Position numbers and translations under genes: made by a program. The notes beneath the pieces are model-generated. The model saw only the letters and a program-made list of their open reading frames with translations, did not search any database and was not told where the DNA came from. A stretch of 19,369 bases of DNA from ZLKRG44 sp964555705 (GTDB lineage Bacteria > Planctomycetota > Phycisphaerae > Phycisphaerales > SM1A02): NCBI GenBank assembly GCA_964555705.1, contig CAZKTN010000035.1:1-19369 (forward strand), given 5' to 3'. Shown in pieces: positions 1 through 7,309 of the stretch. Positions within the stretch are counted from its first letter, which is position 1. Each line of letters begins with the position of its first letter.

Positions 1-409
1 GCCGGGCGCGGAGATCAGGCGTCGGGGCAGGGCACCTGTCGGAGGAGCCGAACCACCGGTAGCGGTTTCGCGCCACCCATCGGTAGAGGCCGTCGCGCAG
101 TGGCCGGGGCACGATGCGAAGCATGGCGAAGAGCCGCCAGGGCAGCGAGAGACGCGCGGCAATTGCAAGCGCGGCATCAGATCGGGTCAGGACCCTGTCG
201 GCCTCGATCAGGATCATCGTGCCTGGATCGGCATTGGGAAGCGTGGGCAGGGCGACTCTCAGGCGTGCGCACTCGCTTGTCGCAGTGGTGCCGTGCAGGG
301 GTGCGAAGCGGAAGGTGCCCGCACGGTCCCGTGCGGCGACGAACCTCACGCTCAAGGCGCACAGCCCGCACTGGCCATCAAAGAGGATGATTGGGTGCTG
401 GGTGGTCAC
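1..409 (-). CDS. DCC-family (DUF393) thiol-disulfide oxidoreductase-like protein, 3' end off window
   Basis: Reading leftward from a GTG at 407-409, the frame stays open to the window edge (136 codons, no stop). It begins with the family signature: a short beta strand (I-I-L-F), then D-G-Q-C-G-L-C with Cys14 and Cys17 forming a CxxC pair, then S-V-R-F-V-A-A-R-D and F-R-F-A-P-L-H. Later parts (D-A-A-L near residue 70, then L-P-W-R-L and R-D-G-L-Y-R-W-V-A-R-N-R-Y-R-W-F) also fit DCC proteins, which are about 110-140 residues long, so only a few residues can be missing. The family has a thioredoxin-like fold, but its substrates are mostly unknown. No strong Shine-Dalgarno is visible, and in-frame GTGs at 442 and 451 are alternative starts. 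It is divergent from the esterase at 524. Family assignment is firm; function is not. Confidence 0.85.
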   Translation of the reverse strand, partial: MTTQHPIILFDGQCGLCALSVRFVAARDRAGTFRFAPLHGTTATSECARLRVALPTLPNADPGTMILIEADRVLTRSDAALAIAARLSLPWRLFAMLRIVPRPLRDGLYRWVARNRYRWFGSSDRCPAPTPDLRAR

Positions 410-523
410 GATTGGCTGTCCTGCCGCTGGTTGTTGCGGCACACTGTGCACGTAGGCTTCACGAGTGCGAGGAGCCGAACTGGAACGCCACGCGAGAGCA
501 GCAACTCAAGGGGATCGCCGCAC
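410..523. promoter_or_regulatory. divergent intergenic region between DCC gene and esterase
   Basis: These 114 bases separate two genes read outward, so both promoters must lie here or slightly inside the genes. I see no convincing -35/-10 pair. The only clear signal is AAGGGG about ten bases before the esterase ATG, a plausible ribosome binding site. Confidence 0.3.
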
Positions 524-1612
524 ATGACATCGCCGCTCCACACCATCTCCTGCCTGTGCGTGTCATGGATCATGGCGGCGTCTGTCACCTCCCAAGCTGC
601 CGCACAGTGGACCACACCGCCCGTCACCGCGCCGGGCCTCCAGTACCGCACGTTCTGGAGCCCTGCAGCGCAGGCGACGGTGAGCTTCCACATCTTCGTG
701 CCGCCTTCCTACGACGCCGATCCAAGCGCTCGGTTTCCCACGCTCTACTGGCTCCACGGCTCCGGCAGCCCGACTGCCGGCATCCCCGCAGTGCGAAACT
801 GGTTCGCCAACGCGATGGCGCAGGGGCGGATCCCCCCGATGCTCATCGTCTTCCCCAACGGCATGGGCGCGAGCATGTGGTGCGACTCGAAGGATGGCGC
901 GGTGCCCATGGAGACGGTCGTCATCGAGGACCTGATTCCGCATGTCGATTCAACCTACCGCACGATCGCATCGCGCCGCGGACGCATCATCGAGGGATTC
1001 AGCATGGGGGGTTCGGGAAGCGGGCGACTTGCGCTTCGCCGGCCGGACCTCTTTGCAGGAGTCTCGATGCTCGGTGCAGGGCCCATGCAGCTTGACTTCA
1101 TGGATGCACCTGATGGCACCGACGTGCCGCCGGAACAGCGTGCGAAGCTGTTCGAGCGAGTGTGGGGCAGCGATCCGATGTACTACCTCGCGCAGCACCC
1201 GTGGACGATCGCTGCGCAGCGTGCCGAGGCGCACATTGCGCTGTGCACCAAGATTCGGATCGGCGTCGGCGCCCTTGATGCGATGCTGCCGCCCAACCAG
1301 GACTTCCACGCCCACCTGCTGTCGCTTGGAGTGCCGCACCAGCTTGTCGTCGTGCCCGGTGTCGGCCACGATGCGCTGCTCACGGTGCAGGGCCTCGGCG
1401 TTGAGGGCTGGAACTTCTACATTGACGCGCTCGCAACTCCATGCACGCAGCCGGCCGACGTCAACTGCAGCGGAGCGGTGGACGCCGTAGACCTGGCGAC
1501 CGTACTCGCCGCGTGGGGGCCGGGCTACGGCGTCGCCGACATCAACGGCAGCGGCAATGTGGACGCAGTCGACGTGGCCCTTCTGCTGGCCGCATGGGGT
1601 GTGGTGCAGTGA
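524..1612 (+). CDS. exported esterase (esterase D/PF00756-like alpha/beta hydrolase) with C-terminal dockerin-like module
   Basis: A 362-residue protein. The ATG at 524 is chosen because an AAGGGG precedes it and a hydrophobic signal peptide follows at once, with an A-A-A-Q cleavage site near residue 27. Residues 45-305 form an esterase-type alpha/beta hydrolase: an F-P-T-L-Y-W-L-H-G-S-G oxyanion strand near 71-81, the nucleophile elbow G-F-S-M-G-G with Ser160, and a likely base His282 in G-V-G-H-D; Asp252 is a candidate acid. Residues 311-359 hold two dockerin-like calcium repeats, each ending in L-A-A-W-G, as on many planctomycete secreted proteins. The substrate cannot be told; the fold covers feruloyl, acetylxylan and tributyrin esterases. 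The dockerin-like end suggests cell-surface retention or complex formation, which is inference because no cohesin is seen here. Confidence 0.88.
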   Translation: MTSPLHTISCLCVSWIMAASVTSQAAAQWTTPPVTAPGLQYRTFWSPAAQATVSFHIFVPPSYDADPSARFPTLYWLHGSGSPTAGIPAVRNWFANAMAQGRIPPMLIVFPNGMGASMWCDSKDGAVPMETVVIEDLIPHVDSTYRTIASRRGRIIEGFSMGGSGSGRLALRRPDLFAGVSMLGAGPMQLDFMDAPDGTDVPPEQRAKLFERVWGSDPMYYLAQHPWTIAAQRAEAHIALCTKIRIGVGALDAMLPPNQDFHAHLLSLGVPHQLVVVPGVGHDALLTVQGLGVEGWNFYIDALATPCTQPADVNCSGAVDAVDLATVLAAWGPGYGVADINGSGNVDAVDVALLLAAWGVVQ

Positions 1613-1626
1613 GCGCTGTGCGCGTG

Positions 1627-1647
1627 CCGCTCTGTGATTCAGAGCGG
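1627..1647. terminator. hairpin between convergent genes
   Basis: A perfect 8-bp stem (CCGCTCTG / CAGAGCGG) with a five-base loop lies just after the esterase stop and before the convergent META gene stop. No T-run follows on either strand, so it may be a two-sided transcription barrier or an RNA-stabilising hairpin rather than a classical intrinsic terminator. Confidence 0.5.
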
Positions 1648-1684
1648 TGATCGCGAAAGCTGTATCTGCGCATGGAGCCTGGCG

Positions 1685-2215
1685 TCAGGGAGATGCAGGC
1701 GCTTCTGCGGGTGCAGGCGTGAAGCGCGCGAGCACGCGCTCACCGTCACTGAGGACGAGTGTGGGACGTGCGGAGGCCCCGGTCCCCGCAACCACCTGCG
1801 CAGAGCGCACTCGTTCGAGCATGGACGTGAACGTGCCCTCAAGCTGCATGCGCTCGGGCGGTCCCGCCATCCGCGTCGCGCCGACCGGTCCGAACGTGAG
1901 TGGAGTGACTGCAGTGGTGGTGTTGCCGAAGGTCGCCTCCGTGAAGAATCGGTTCACTCCGGCGAAGCCAGAAGCCATGCCATCGGCCGCGATGGAGATC
2001 GTGGGTGGCCGGTCGGTGACCGACACCGAGGTGCCATCCGGGCCGATCAGCTCGATGCAGTTCCAGTCGGTTCCAGTGAGGCTCGGCAATGCGGCTGCAC
2101 CTGCGGCCGAAGGGGCCAGGGCCGCACCGTCGTTCCGCGCAGGCGATGAGCAGCCAGTGAACACAAGCGCGAGGCACAGCATGGCAGGGAGTGCGGCGAA
2201 GTGGAACCGTTGCAT
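1685..2215 (-). CDS. META-domain (HslJ/DUF306-like) lipoprotein
   Basis: A 176-residue protein starting at the ATG whose complement is 2213-2215. The N-terminus is a lipoprotein signal: Arg3, a hydrophobic stretch, and a lipobox ending T-G-C with Cys22, followed by Ser-Ser. After an Ala-rich linker (28-45), residues 46-168 match the META fold: a D-W start strand, S-G-F-A-G-V-N-R-F near 82-91, a T-R-M segment near 114-116, and a closing L-V-L-S-D-G-E-R-V-L strand. META lipoproteins such as HslJ are associated with novobiocin and heat-shock phenotypes in Escherichia coli, but the molecular role is unclear. Two usually conserved cysteines are absent: G-V-N replaces G-C-N and M-A-G replaces M-A-C. 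It is divergent from the serine hydrolase at 2317 and convergent with the esterase. TACGCT lies six bases before the ATG, suggesting a leaderless transcript. Confidence 0.85.
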   Translation of the reverse strand: MQRFHFAALPAMLCLALVFTGCSSPARNDGAALAPSAAGAAALPSLTGTDWNCIELIGPDGTSVSVTDRPPTISIAADGMASGFAGVNRFFTEATFGNTTTAVTPLTFGPVGATRMAGPPERMQLEGTFTSMLERVRSAQVVAGTGASARPTLVLSDGERVLARFTPAPAEAPASP

Positions 2216-2221
2216 CGCTGG

Positions 2222-2227
2222 AGCGTA
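2222..2227 (-). promoter_or_regulatory. -10-like hexamer of META lipoprotein gene
   Basis: TACGCT on the minus strand ends six bases before the ATG, so transcription would start at or next to the start codon. No Shine-Dalgarno is present. The -35 region 17 bases upstream reads ACGACG, with only the GAC core of the consensus. Confidence 0.45.
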
Positions 2228-2316
2228 TTCGGGGCATCCCGCTGCGTCGTGCACCCGATGCGGATCACGCATGACTGTCCCCGGAACGCAGTCGCTGGCA
2301 TACTGATTGTGCCGCC

Positions 2317-3932
2317 ATGACCCGCCGCATCGCTGCCATCGTGCTTGTTGCCTCTGCGGCTGCGATCGCTGCCGCAAGCAGCGCGCCCCGCACGCCACCC
2401 AAGGGCAATGACACTGCGGGCACACCCGGCAGGTCATCAGCTCCCGCGGCCAATCCAGTTGCCGATCAGGACACCGCATCAGCTCAGGCAGTCGCGCCCG
2501 GCCGGTTCCTGAATCCGAGTCCTGCGCCATCGCCTGCCCCTTCAGCGGAGTCGCTCGCCCGTGCCGCCGAGTACAGCGAGTCACACGCGGGCCGTGCGAN
2601 NNNNNNNNNNNNNNNNNNNNNNNNNNNNNNNNNNNNNNNNNNNNNNNNNNNNNNNNNNNNNNNNNNNNNNNNNNNNNNNNNNNNNNNNNNNNNNNNNNNG
2701 CGGAGTCGCTCGCCCGTGCCGCCGAGTACAGCGAGTCACACGCGGGCCGTGCGATGCTCGTGATGAAGGATGGGCAGGTGATCTTCGAGCGGTATGCGCG
2801 CGGGTGGACCGCGGACCGTCCGCATCCGCTCGCCAGCGGTACGAAGAGCTTCGCCGGAATCACGGCTGCTGCGGCAGTCACCGACGGGCTCGTGTCTCTT
2901 GACGAGTATGTCGCCGACACGATCACCGAGTGGAAGGACGATGCGCGCGCGAGCCGCATCACGGTGCGTCAGTTGCTCAGCCTCACGAGCGGGCTCGACC
3001 CAGACAGCGAGGGGTTCGGCCGCGCCGGATACGGGATCAAGGACCTGGGGCGCGTGAGCAACCTTGCGGGCGCGCTCCGGGGCGGAGCGGGGGAGCGGGC
3101 GCCTGAGAACTGGTACGCGGCGGCCGTCAAGGTGCCCGTGACTCGCGATCCGGGAACCGTGTTCAGGTACGGGCCCTCTCACTTCTATGCGTGGGGCGAG
3201 TTCCTCTCGCGCAAGCTTGCGGCGAGCGATCGTCCTGAGCGCTCCTACTGGCAGTACATGCGCACACGAGTGCTCGAGCCGGCGGGGCTCGACTTCCCCA
3301 AGAGCCGATTCGCGCTCGACAAGGCGGGTAACCCCAACCTTCCCGGTGGTGCGCACCTCACCGCGCGCGAGTGGGCGGCCTTTGGTGAGTTTGTGCGGCG
3401 CGGATGCGCAGTTCGCGCGAGGGCAGAGGACGGTGGGAAGGTCGCGGGCGATGTTGGGAAGGCCGAGGTCAAGGATGGAAATGCGACCAGGGACAGTGTT
3501 GCCGTCGAGCGCTGGTCGCCCGTCATCGACCGCGATGCGCTCGAGCAGTGCTTCGTCGGTACGAAGGCGAATCCACAGTACGGGCTCACCTGGTGGCTGC
3601 TCACGGGTGCGGATGGTTCGGTCGCGCAGACGGCTGACGATGGGGGAGGTCGCCGCGGCATTCTCAGGCGGCGCGCGGGCAATCAGGCCCGTGCGGCGGG
3701 TCAGACGGAGGCAGTGCGCGACGCCAATGGCACGCCGGTGAAGGTTGCGATGGCTGCAGGCGCAGGCAAGCAGAGGCTCTACCTGCTGCCGGAGCACGGG
3801 ATGGTGGTCGTGCGCCTCGCCGAGATGACTGCGGGCGGCCAGGAGTTCACCGACCCCGAGTTCCTCAAACTGCTGCTTCACGTCACGGCGACAGGTGCGG
3901 ATCAATCCGACGGCGAGCGCTCCGCGCGCTAG
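2317..3932 (+). CDS. exported class C beta-lactamase-like serine hydrolase, interrupted by assembly gap
   Basis: As printed, the gene is split into 2317-2599 and 2700-3932 in different frames. Removing the Ns and one copy of the 55-base duplicate (155 bases) joins them in frame into a 486-residue protein. Residues 1-22 are a signal peptide, and 23-75 are a Pro/Ala/Thr-rich linker. From 80 the protein is a beta-lactamase/penicillin-binding-type hydrolase: V-M-K-D-G-Q-V-I-F-E-R-Y, then S-G-T-K with nucleophile Ser122 and Lys125, a second motif R-Y-G-P with Tyr233 (where many relatives have YxN), and a final Y-L-L-P-E-H-G-M-V-V-V-R strand pair. Members hydrolyse esters, beta-lactams or D-amino-acid peptides, so the substrate is open and antibiotic resistance should not be assumed. 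The first ATG has no Shine-Dalgarno. Its stop overlaps the convergent DinB gene by four bases (CTAG). Confidence 0.82.
2545..2599 (+). repeat. left copy of 55-bp duplicate flanking the gap
   Basis: These 55 bases are identical to 2700-2754 and run exactly to the edge of the N block. This is the pattern of two contig ends that share an unmerged overlap, not of a biological repeat. Confidence 0.95.
2600..2699. other. assembly gap (100 N)
   Basis: Exactly 100 Ns, a conventional placeholder length. Because the flanks overlap by 55 bases, the true distance is probably minus 55 rather than plus 100, and no sequence is missing. Confidence 0.97.
2700..2754 (+). repeat. right copy of 55-bp duplicate flanking the gap
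   Basis: Starts at the first base after the N block and repeats 2545-2599 without a mismatch. Its last base is the A of the in-frame ATG at 2754. That ATG is therefore an internal methionine (Met95) of the joined serine hydrolase and not a gene start. Confidence 0.95.
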
Positions 3933-4492
3933 CGCCCCGGGCGTGCACGCGGATCAAACCCCAGCTTCGCGTGATGCGCCGACGTGCCGCCGAGCGGTAT
4001 CGAGATTGTCTTCCAAGACGATGGCCCCACCAGCATGCGCGCGATGAGCGTGATCTGACCCTGGTGGTAGCCGAGGTGGGCGATGGCGCGGGCAAGCGCA
4101 AGCGCCACGCTATGCGGCTGGCCGCGGATGAGCACGGTGCGGCGCAAGTCAGCGTCAGTGAGTGCAGCGAGAGTGCGCTCAAGTGACTGCCAGCCCGCGC
4201 ACCACGCATCGAATGCGGCAGCGCGACCCTCCTCGCCGGGAGGGAAGTCATCCACGAACTCCTGCTCGCGGTCGCGCGACGGCTTCTCGCCATCGCTCGT
4301 GAGAAAGTCGGTGAAGCGCGAGCGCAGGTTGCCCCCGACGTGCTTCATGATGATCGCCACCGAGTTGACGTCACCATCGAGGGACCGCCGGATCGAGGTG
4401 GCGTCGAGCTGGGCGATGGCCCGCTCGCTCTCGGATCGGATCTCCGCGAACTTTCGCTCAAAGTCCGTGAGCGTGGCGCGCCCGTCACCCAT
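3929..4492 (-). CDS. DinB-superfamily protein (DUF1572-type)
   Basis: A 187-residue protein starting at the ATG complementary to 4490-4492. It opens with D-F-E-R-K-F-A-E-I-R-S-E-S-E-R-A, then S-V-A-I-I-M-K-H-V-G-G-N-L-R-S-R-F, and later A-L-A-R-A-I-A-H-L-G-Y-H-Q-G-Q-I-T-L-I-A-R. That is the four-helix-bundle pattern of DinB/DUF1572, with His residues in M-K-H, I-A-H and Y-H-Q-G-Q as the usual metal triad. Relatives include metal-dependent thiol transferases, but most have no known reaction. The frame is open upstream to 4690, but that part is unlike the family and overlaps acr3. TACCGT lies seven bases before the ATG and there is no Shine-Dalgarno. It lies downstream of acr3 on the same strand with 148 bases between, so read-through from the ars operon is possible, but a separate promoter is more likely. 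Confidence 0.82.
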   Translation of the reverse strand: MGDGRATLTDFERKFAEIRSESERAIAQLDATSIRRSLDGDVNSVAIIMKHVGGNLRSRFTDFLTSDGEKPSRDREQEFVDDFPPGEEGRAAAFDAWCAGWQSLERTLAALTDADLRRTVLIRGQPHSVALALARAIAHLGYHQGQITLIARMLVGPSSWKTISIPLGGTSAHHAKLGFDPRARPGR

Positions 4493-4499
4493 GAGTGTC

Positions 4500-4505
4500 A
4501 CGGTA
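4500..4505 (-). promoter_or_regulatory. -10-like hexamer of DinB/DUF1572 gene
   Basis: TACCGT on the minus strand ends seven bases before the ATG, predicting transcription starting at the start codon or one base before it. The putative -35, GCGACT, has only the GAC core. Judged mainly by its similarity to the other units in this window. Confidence 0.4.
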
Positions 4506-4640
4506 CCAGCGATTGTGGCCACAGTCGCCCAATGGGCTTCCGCGAATGCCTCTGCAGTCCACGTGCGATGCCGAGGCGAGCACGAGCACCGCGTAAGCCC
4601 AACGAGGCCAGCGCCGAGAGTGCGCCGCTCCACTTGGCGA

Positions 4641-5714
4641 TCACCCGCGTGCCGCCGCGTACGACTTGGCCCGAAGCCGCAGCGCAGCACCCACCAGCAG
4701 GATCAGCACCGGCACTTCCACCAGCGGCCCGATCACGGTTGCGAACGCCTCTCCCGACGAGATGCCGAACACGGAGATCGCGACCGCGATGGCAAGCTCG
4801 AAGTTGTTGCCGCTGGCGGTGAACGCCAGCGTCGTGGCACGCTCGTACTCGGCGCCGGCGCGCCGCGCCATGGCGTACGACACGAAGAACATGATCACGA
4901 AGTACAGGACCAGGGGCACGGCGATTCGCAGGAGGTCGCCTGGCGATGCGACGATCCGGTCGCCCTGCAGGCTGAACATCACCACGATGGTGGCGAGCAG
5001 CGCCACGAGCGTGACGGGCGCAATGCGCGGCAGGAACCGCTGCACGTACCACGCGTCTCCCTTGATGCCGCGGAGCGCGAGCCGCGTGAGCATTCCGGCC
5101 ACGAAGGGAATGCCAAGGTAGATCGCCACGCTGGCGAAGATCTGTCCGATGCTCACATCGACGACAGCGCCCTCAAGGCCCACGAGCGGCGGCAGCCATG
5201 TCATGAACACCCACGCGTACGCGCCAAAGAAGAGCACCTGGAAGATGCTGTTGAAGGCGACAAGGCCTGCGGCGTACTCCGCGCTCCCGCGGGCAAGGTC
5301 GTTCCATACCAGCACCATGGCGATGCAGCGCGCGAGCCCAACCATGACGAGCCCAAGCATGTACTCGGGACGGTCGTGCAGGAAGATTGCCGCAAGGGCG
5401 AACATCAGCGCAGGTCCCACAACCCAGTTCTGCACGAGCGATAGCGCGAGCACCTTCCAGTCGGCGAAGATCCGGGGCAGCTCCTCGTACCGCACCTTCG
5501 CCAGCGGCGGATACATCATCAGCACGAGTCCGATCGCGATCGGCACGTTGGTAGTGCCGAAGGTCACGGCATCGGCGGCGCCCTTCACTCCGGGAAAGAG
5601 CCGTCCGATGGCGACGCCTGCACCCATCGCGAGGAAGATCCACAGCGTCAGGTAGCGGTCAAGGAACCCGAGGCGGGAGGGGCGGTCCGCGCAGCAGGGT
5701 GTAGGGTCGCTCAT
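4641..5714 (-). CDS. acr3: ACR3-family arsenite efflux transporter
   Basis: A 357-residue inner-membrane protein with about ten hydrophobic segments between residues 20 and 345, the normal size for ACR3. Family residues are visible: Cys130 in G-L-A-R-C-I-A-M-V, the following V-W-N-D-L-A, the A-S-G-N-N-F-E-L-A-I-A segment (300-310), and Glu333 in G-P-L-V-E-V-P-V. ACR3 exports As(III), driven by the proton gradient, and the conserved Cys and Glu are needed for transport in studied members. The N-terminus has a Cys-Cys pair (7-8) that could help capture arsenite, which is inference. The ATG at 5712-5714 lies six bases after the arsM stop with only a weak AAGTGA before it, so translation is probably coupled to arsM. 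It is the last gene of the arsR-arsC-arsM-acr3 operon. Confidence 0.96.
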   Translation of the reverse strand: MSDPTPCCADRPSRLGFLDRYLTLWIFLAMGAGVAIGRLFPGVKGAADAVTFGTTNVPIAIGLVLMMYPPLAKVRYEELPRIFADWKVLALSLVQNWVVGPALMFALAAIFLHDRPEYMLGLVMVGLARCIAMVLVWNDLARGSAEYAAGLVAFNSIFQVLFFGAYAWVFMTWLPPLVGLEGAVVDVSIGQIFASVAIYLGIPFVAGMLTRLALRGIKGDAWYVQRFLPRIAPVTLVALLATIVVMFSLQGDRIVASPGDLLRIAVPLVLYFVIMFFVSYAMARRAGAEYERATTLAFTASGNNFELAIAVAISVFGISSGEAFATVIGPLVEVPVLILLVGAALRLRAKSYAAARG

Positions 5715-5720
5715 CGCGAG

Positions 5721-6767
5721 TCACTTGATCGCGGTGATGTCCATGCTGACCACATAGTCGCTCGGGGTGGCGCCGTGCGGCAGCGCGTCCATGATGCGGC
5801 GGTACAGCGGGTCCTCCCAGCGCGTAAGCGCATCTACGTACTCGGGCTTTGCCTGCATGCTGATGCTGCGCAGTCCGGCATCCGAAGCCTGCTGGCGAAG
5901 GTCGTGGGCGAGCGCTGCACCCGCGATGCACCCGACAAGCGCCTCGAGGTCCTGACGAACCGCATCAGGAAGCGGCTTGAGCAGCACGAGGTCCGACACG
6001 GCGACTCGCCCGCCTGGCTTGAGCACTCGCGCGATCTCGCGCCACACACGCGGTTTGTCAGGCGAGAGATTCAGCACGCAGTTGGAGATCACCACGTCGA
6101 CCGTCGCGTCAGCCACTGGCAGGTGCTCGATCTCGCCGAGCCTGAACTCCACATTGCAAAGCCCGGTCTGTGACTCGTAGGACGCCGTGTTCCGCCGTGC
6201 GAGGCTGACCATGTCGGGGGTCATGTCCACGCCGATGACCCTTCCGCCGGGTCCCACCTTGGCACCTGCGATGAAGCAGTCGAACCCGCCGCCTGCGCCA
6301 AGATCCAGCACCGTCTCTCCTAGCTGCAGCGATGCGATTGCGGTGGGGTTCCCGCAGGAAAGCCCCATGTTCGATGCCTCCGGGGCAACGTCGAGTTCGG
6401 TGCGCGAGTAGCCGATCGCCTGCGCGAGCTGCGCTGGGGTGAACGTGGCAGGGCCGCAGCAGCCGCCACCGGCTGGCGTGCAGCATGAGGACGCTGCGGC
6501 TGGCCCGGGTAATGCCGGCGACGTGGGCGATGCGGATGATGCGGATGACGCCGACGGCGCGGGTGATGCGGCTGACGCAGGCGACAGCGGCGACTGGCGT
6601 GCAGACCACGAGCCGACGGCGGCGATCTGCGAGTACCCGGCGCGCACCTGGTCCCGCACTGCGTCGGGCGACACGTCCTTTGCCGCGGCCTGCCCGCAGC
6701 AGCCGGGAGCGCTGCAGCAATCCGTCTGGGGTGGGGTGTTCTTCGGTGCGTGAGGCGATGTATCCAT
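5721..6767 (-). CDS. arsM: arsenite S-adenosylmethionine methyltransferase
   Basis: A 348-residue cytosolic enzyme that methylates As(III) using S-adenosylmethionine. The ATG at 6765-6767 has a good AAGGAG nine bases ahead, within the arsC tail. The SAM site is V-L-D-L-G-A-G-G-G-F-D (153-163) with G-V-D-M-T-P near 179-184. The three arsenic-binding cysteines appear in family contexts: Cys138 in L-S-C-G-N-P-T, Cys230 in S-N-C-V-L-N-L, and Cys280 in V-G-C-I-A-G-A. Unusually, the segment between Y-S-Q-I-A (45-49) and C-C-G-P (103-106) holds about 40 residues of Ser/Ala/Pro low complexity. There are also extra Cys-Cys pairs at 17-18, 23-24, 95-96 and 103-104. Methylated products are volatile or more easily lost; the neighbour acr3 exports unmethylated arsenite. 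Confidence 0.95.
   Translation of the reverse strand: MDTSPHAPKNTPPQTDCCSAPGCCGQAAAKDVSPDAVRDQVRAGYSQIAAVGSWSARQSPLSPASAASPAPSASSASSASPTSPALPGPAAASSCCTPAGGGCCGPATFTPAQLAQAIGYSRTELDVAPEASNMGLSCGNPTAIASLQLGETVLDLGAGGGFDCFIAGAKVGPGGRVIGVDMTPDMVSLARRNTASYESQTGLCNVEFRLGEIEHLPVADATVDVVISNCVLNLSPDKPRVWREIARVLKPGGRVAVSDLVLLKPLPDAVRQDLEALVGCIAGAALAHDLRQQASDAGLRSISMQAKPEYVDALTRWEDPLYRRIMDALPHGATPSDYVVSMDITAIK
6492..6608 (-). repeat. low-complexity Ser/Ala/Pro-coding tract inside arsM
   Basis: Imperfect short repeats built on GCGGATGAT/GCGGATGAC (plus-strand reading) encode a run of Ser, Ala and Pro, roughly residues 54-92 of ArsM. The SAM-binding core and arsenic-site cysteines lie outside it, so it probably forms a flexible linker. 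The repeats make the tract prone to length change between strains. Confidence 0.7.
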
Positions 6768-6769
6768 GG

Positions 6770-7309
6770 TCAGGTACTCCTTCTTGACGATGTTGGCGTG
6801 AGGGTGATCAGCGCTTCGGGCAGGCGATCCACGAAGATGCGAATCTCGTCGCGCACGCGGCGGTAGTGGACCATGGCCTCTTCCTCTGAGGCAGCATGCT
6901 CTGCAAGTCGTGGCGGATCGTCGAACGGCACGTGGAGGATGTGCGATCCGGGCAGCACCGGGCATGCCTCGTGCGCGGAGTCGCAGACCGTGATCACGAC
7001 GTCGAATGGCACCCCGATGTCCGCGGGCCGCTTTGAGCTGTGGTGGGAGATATCGACGCCCGCCTCCGCCATCGCGCGAACCGCACGCGGGTTGAGGCCA
7101 TGCGGGTGGGTGCCGGCAGAGTGGGCCTCGATTCGCCCGGACAGCAGTGCGCGTGCCCAACCCTCGGCCATCTGGCTGCGGCAGGAGTTGCCCGTGCAGA
7201 GGAACAGGACGCGCGGAATCGTGGCCCCGGCGACCGCCGTGGGCGACTCCGTTGCGGGCGTCGCGCGACCCGGTTGCCGCGCCGGAGTGCGAGGTTCAGC
7301 AGCGCCCAC
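6770..7309 (-). CDS. arsC: arsenate reductase, low-molecular-weight phosphatase (thioredoxin-coupled) type
   Basis: A 179-residue protein if it starts at the GTG complementary to 7307-7309, chosen because GGGAGGA lies five bases before it. That start overlaps the end of arsR by 14 bases, so the two are translationally coupled. The P-loop is C-T-G-N-S-C-R-S (Cys38 nucleophile, Arg44) after V-L-F-L. The redox cysteines are Cys109 and Cys116 in V-C-D-S-A-H-E-A-C-P, and the phosphatase Asp-Pro is in F-D-D-P-P. These are the marks of the Staphylococcus aureus-type enzyme that reduces As(V) to As(III) with thioredoxin. The first 30 residues are an Ala/Pro/Thr-rich extension not needed by the fold. 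An ATG at 7402 is in frame, but that would place about 100 bases within arsR. The stop lies two bases before the arsM ATG. Confidence 0.94.
   Translation of the reverse strand: MGAAEPRTPARQPGRATPATESPTAVAGATIPRVLFLCTGNSCRSQMAEGWARALLSGRIEAHSAGTHPHGLNPRAVRAMAEAGVDISHHSSKRPADIGVPFDVVITVCDSAHEACPVLPGSHILHVPFDDPPRLAEHAASEEEAMVHYRRVRDEIRIFVDRLPEALITLTPTSSRRST

Noticed and set aside
2561..2902. Short reading frames spanning the N block.
   Set aside because: They exist only because the 155 artefactual bases shift the frame.
2736..3905. Long minus-strand open frame opposite the serine hydrolase.
   Set aside because: No recognisable motif and Arg/His-rich. The plus strand carries S-G-T-K and other beta-lactamase-type motifs.
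2317..3932. Calling the serine hydrolase an antibiotic-resistance beta-lactamase.
   Set aside because: The family includes esterases and peptidases, the second motif is Y-G-P rather than YxN, and no clear K/H-T-G motif is visible.
4493..4640. Possible small or decayed gene between acr3 and the DinB gene on the minus strand: a GTG overlapping the acr3 stop opens a 48-codon frame, and the DinB frame upstream of its ATG contains a plausible stretch.
   Set aside because: The 48-codon frame ends in arginine-rich, unlike-protein sequence, and no single frame reads convincingly throughout. Frameshift decay is possible but cannot be shown without a homologue.
4083..5444. Long open frame on the plus strand opposite acr3 and the DinB gene.
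   Set aside because: Its translation is rich in His, Arg and Asp/Glu without domains, typical of the complement of a high-GC gene. The minus-strand transporter has ten membrane segments and family residues.
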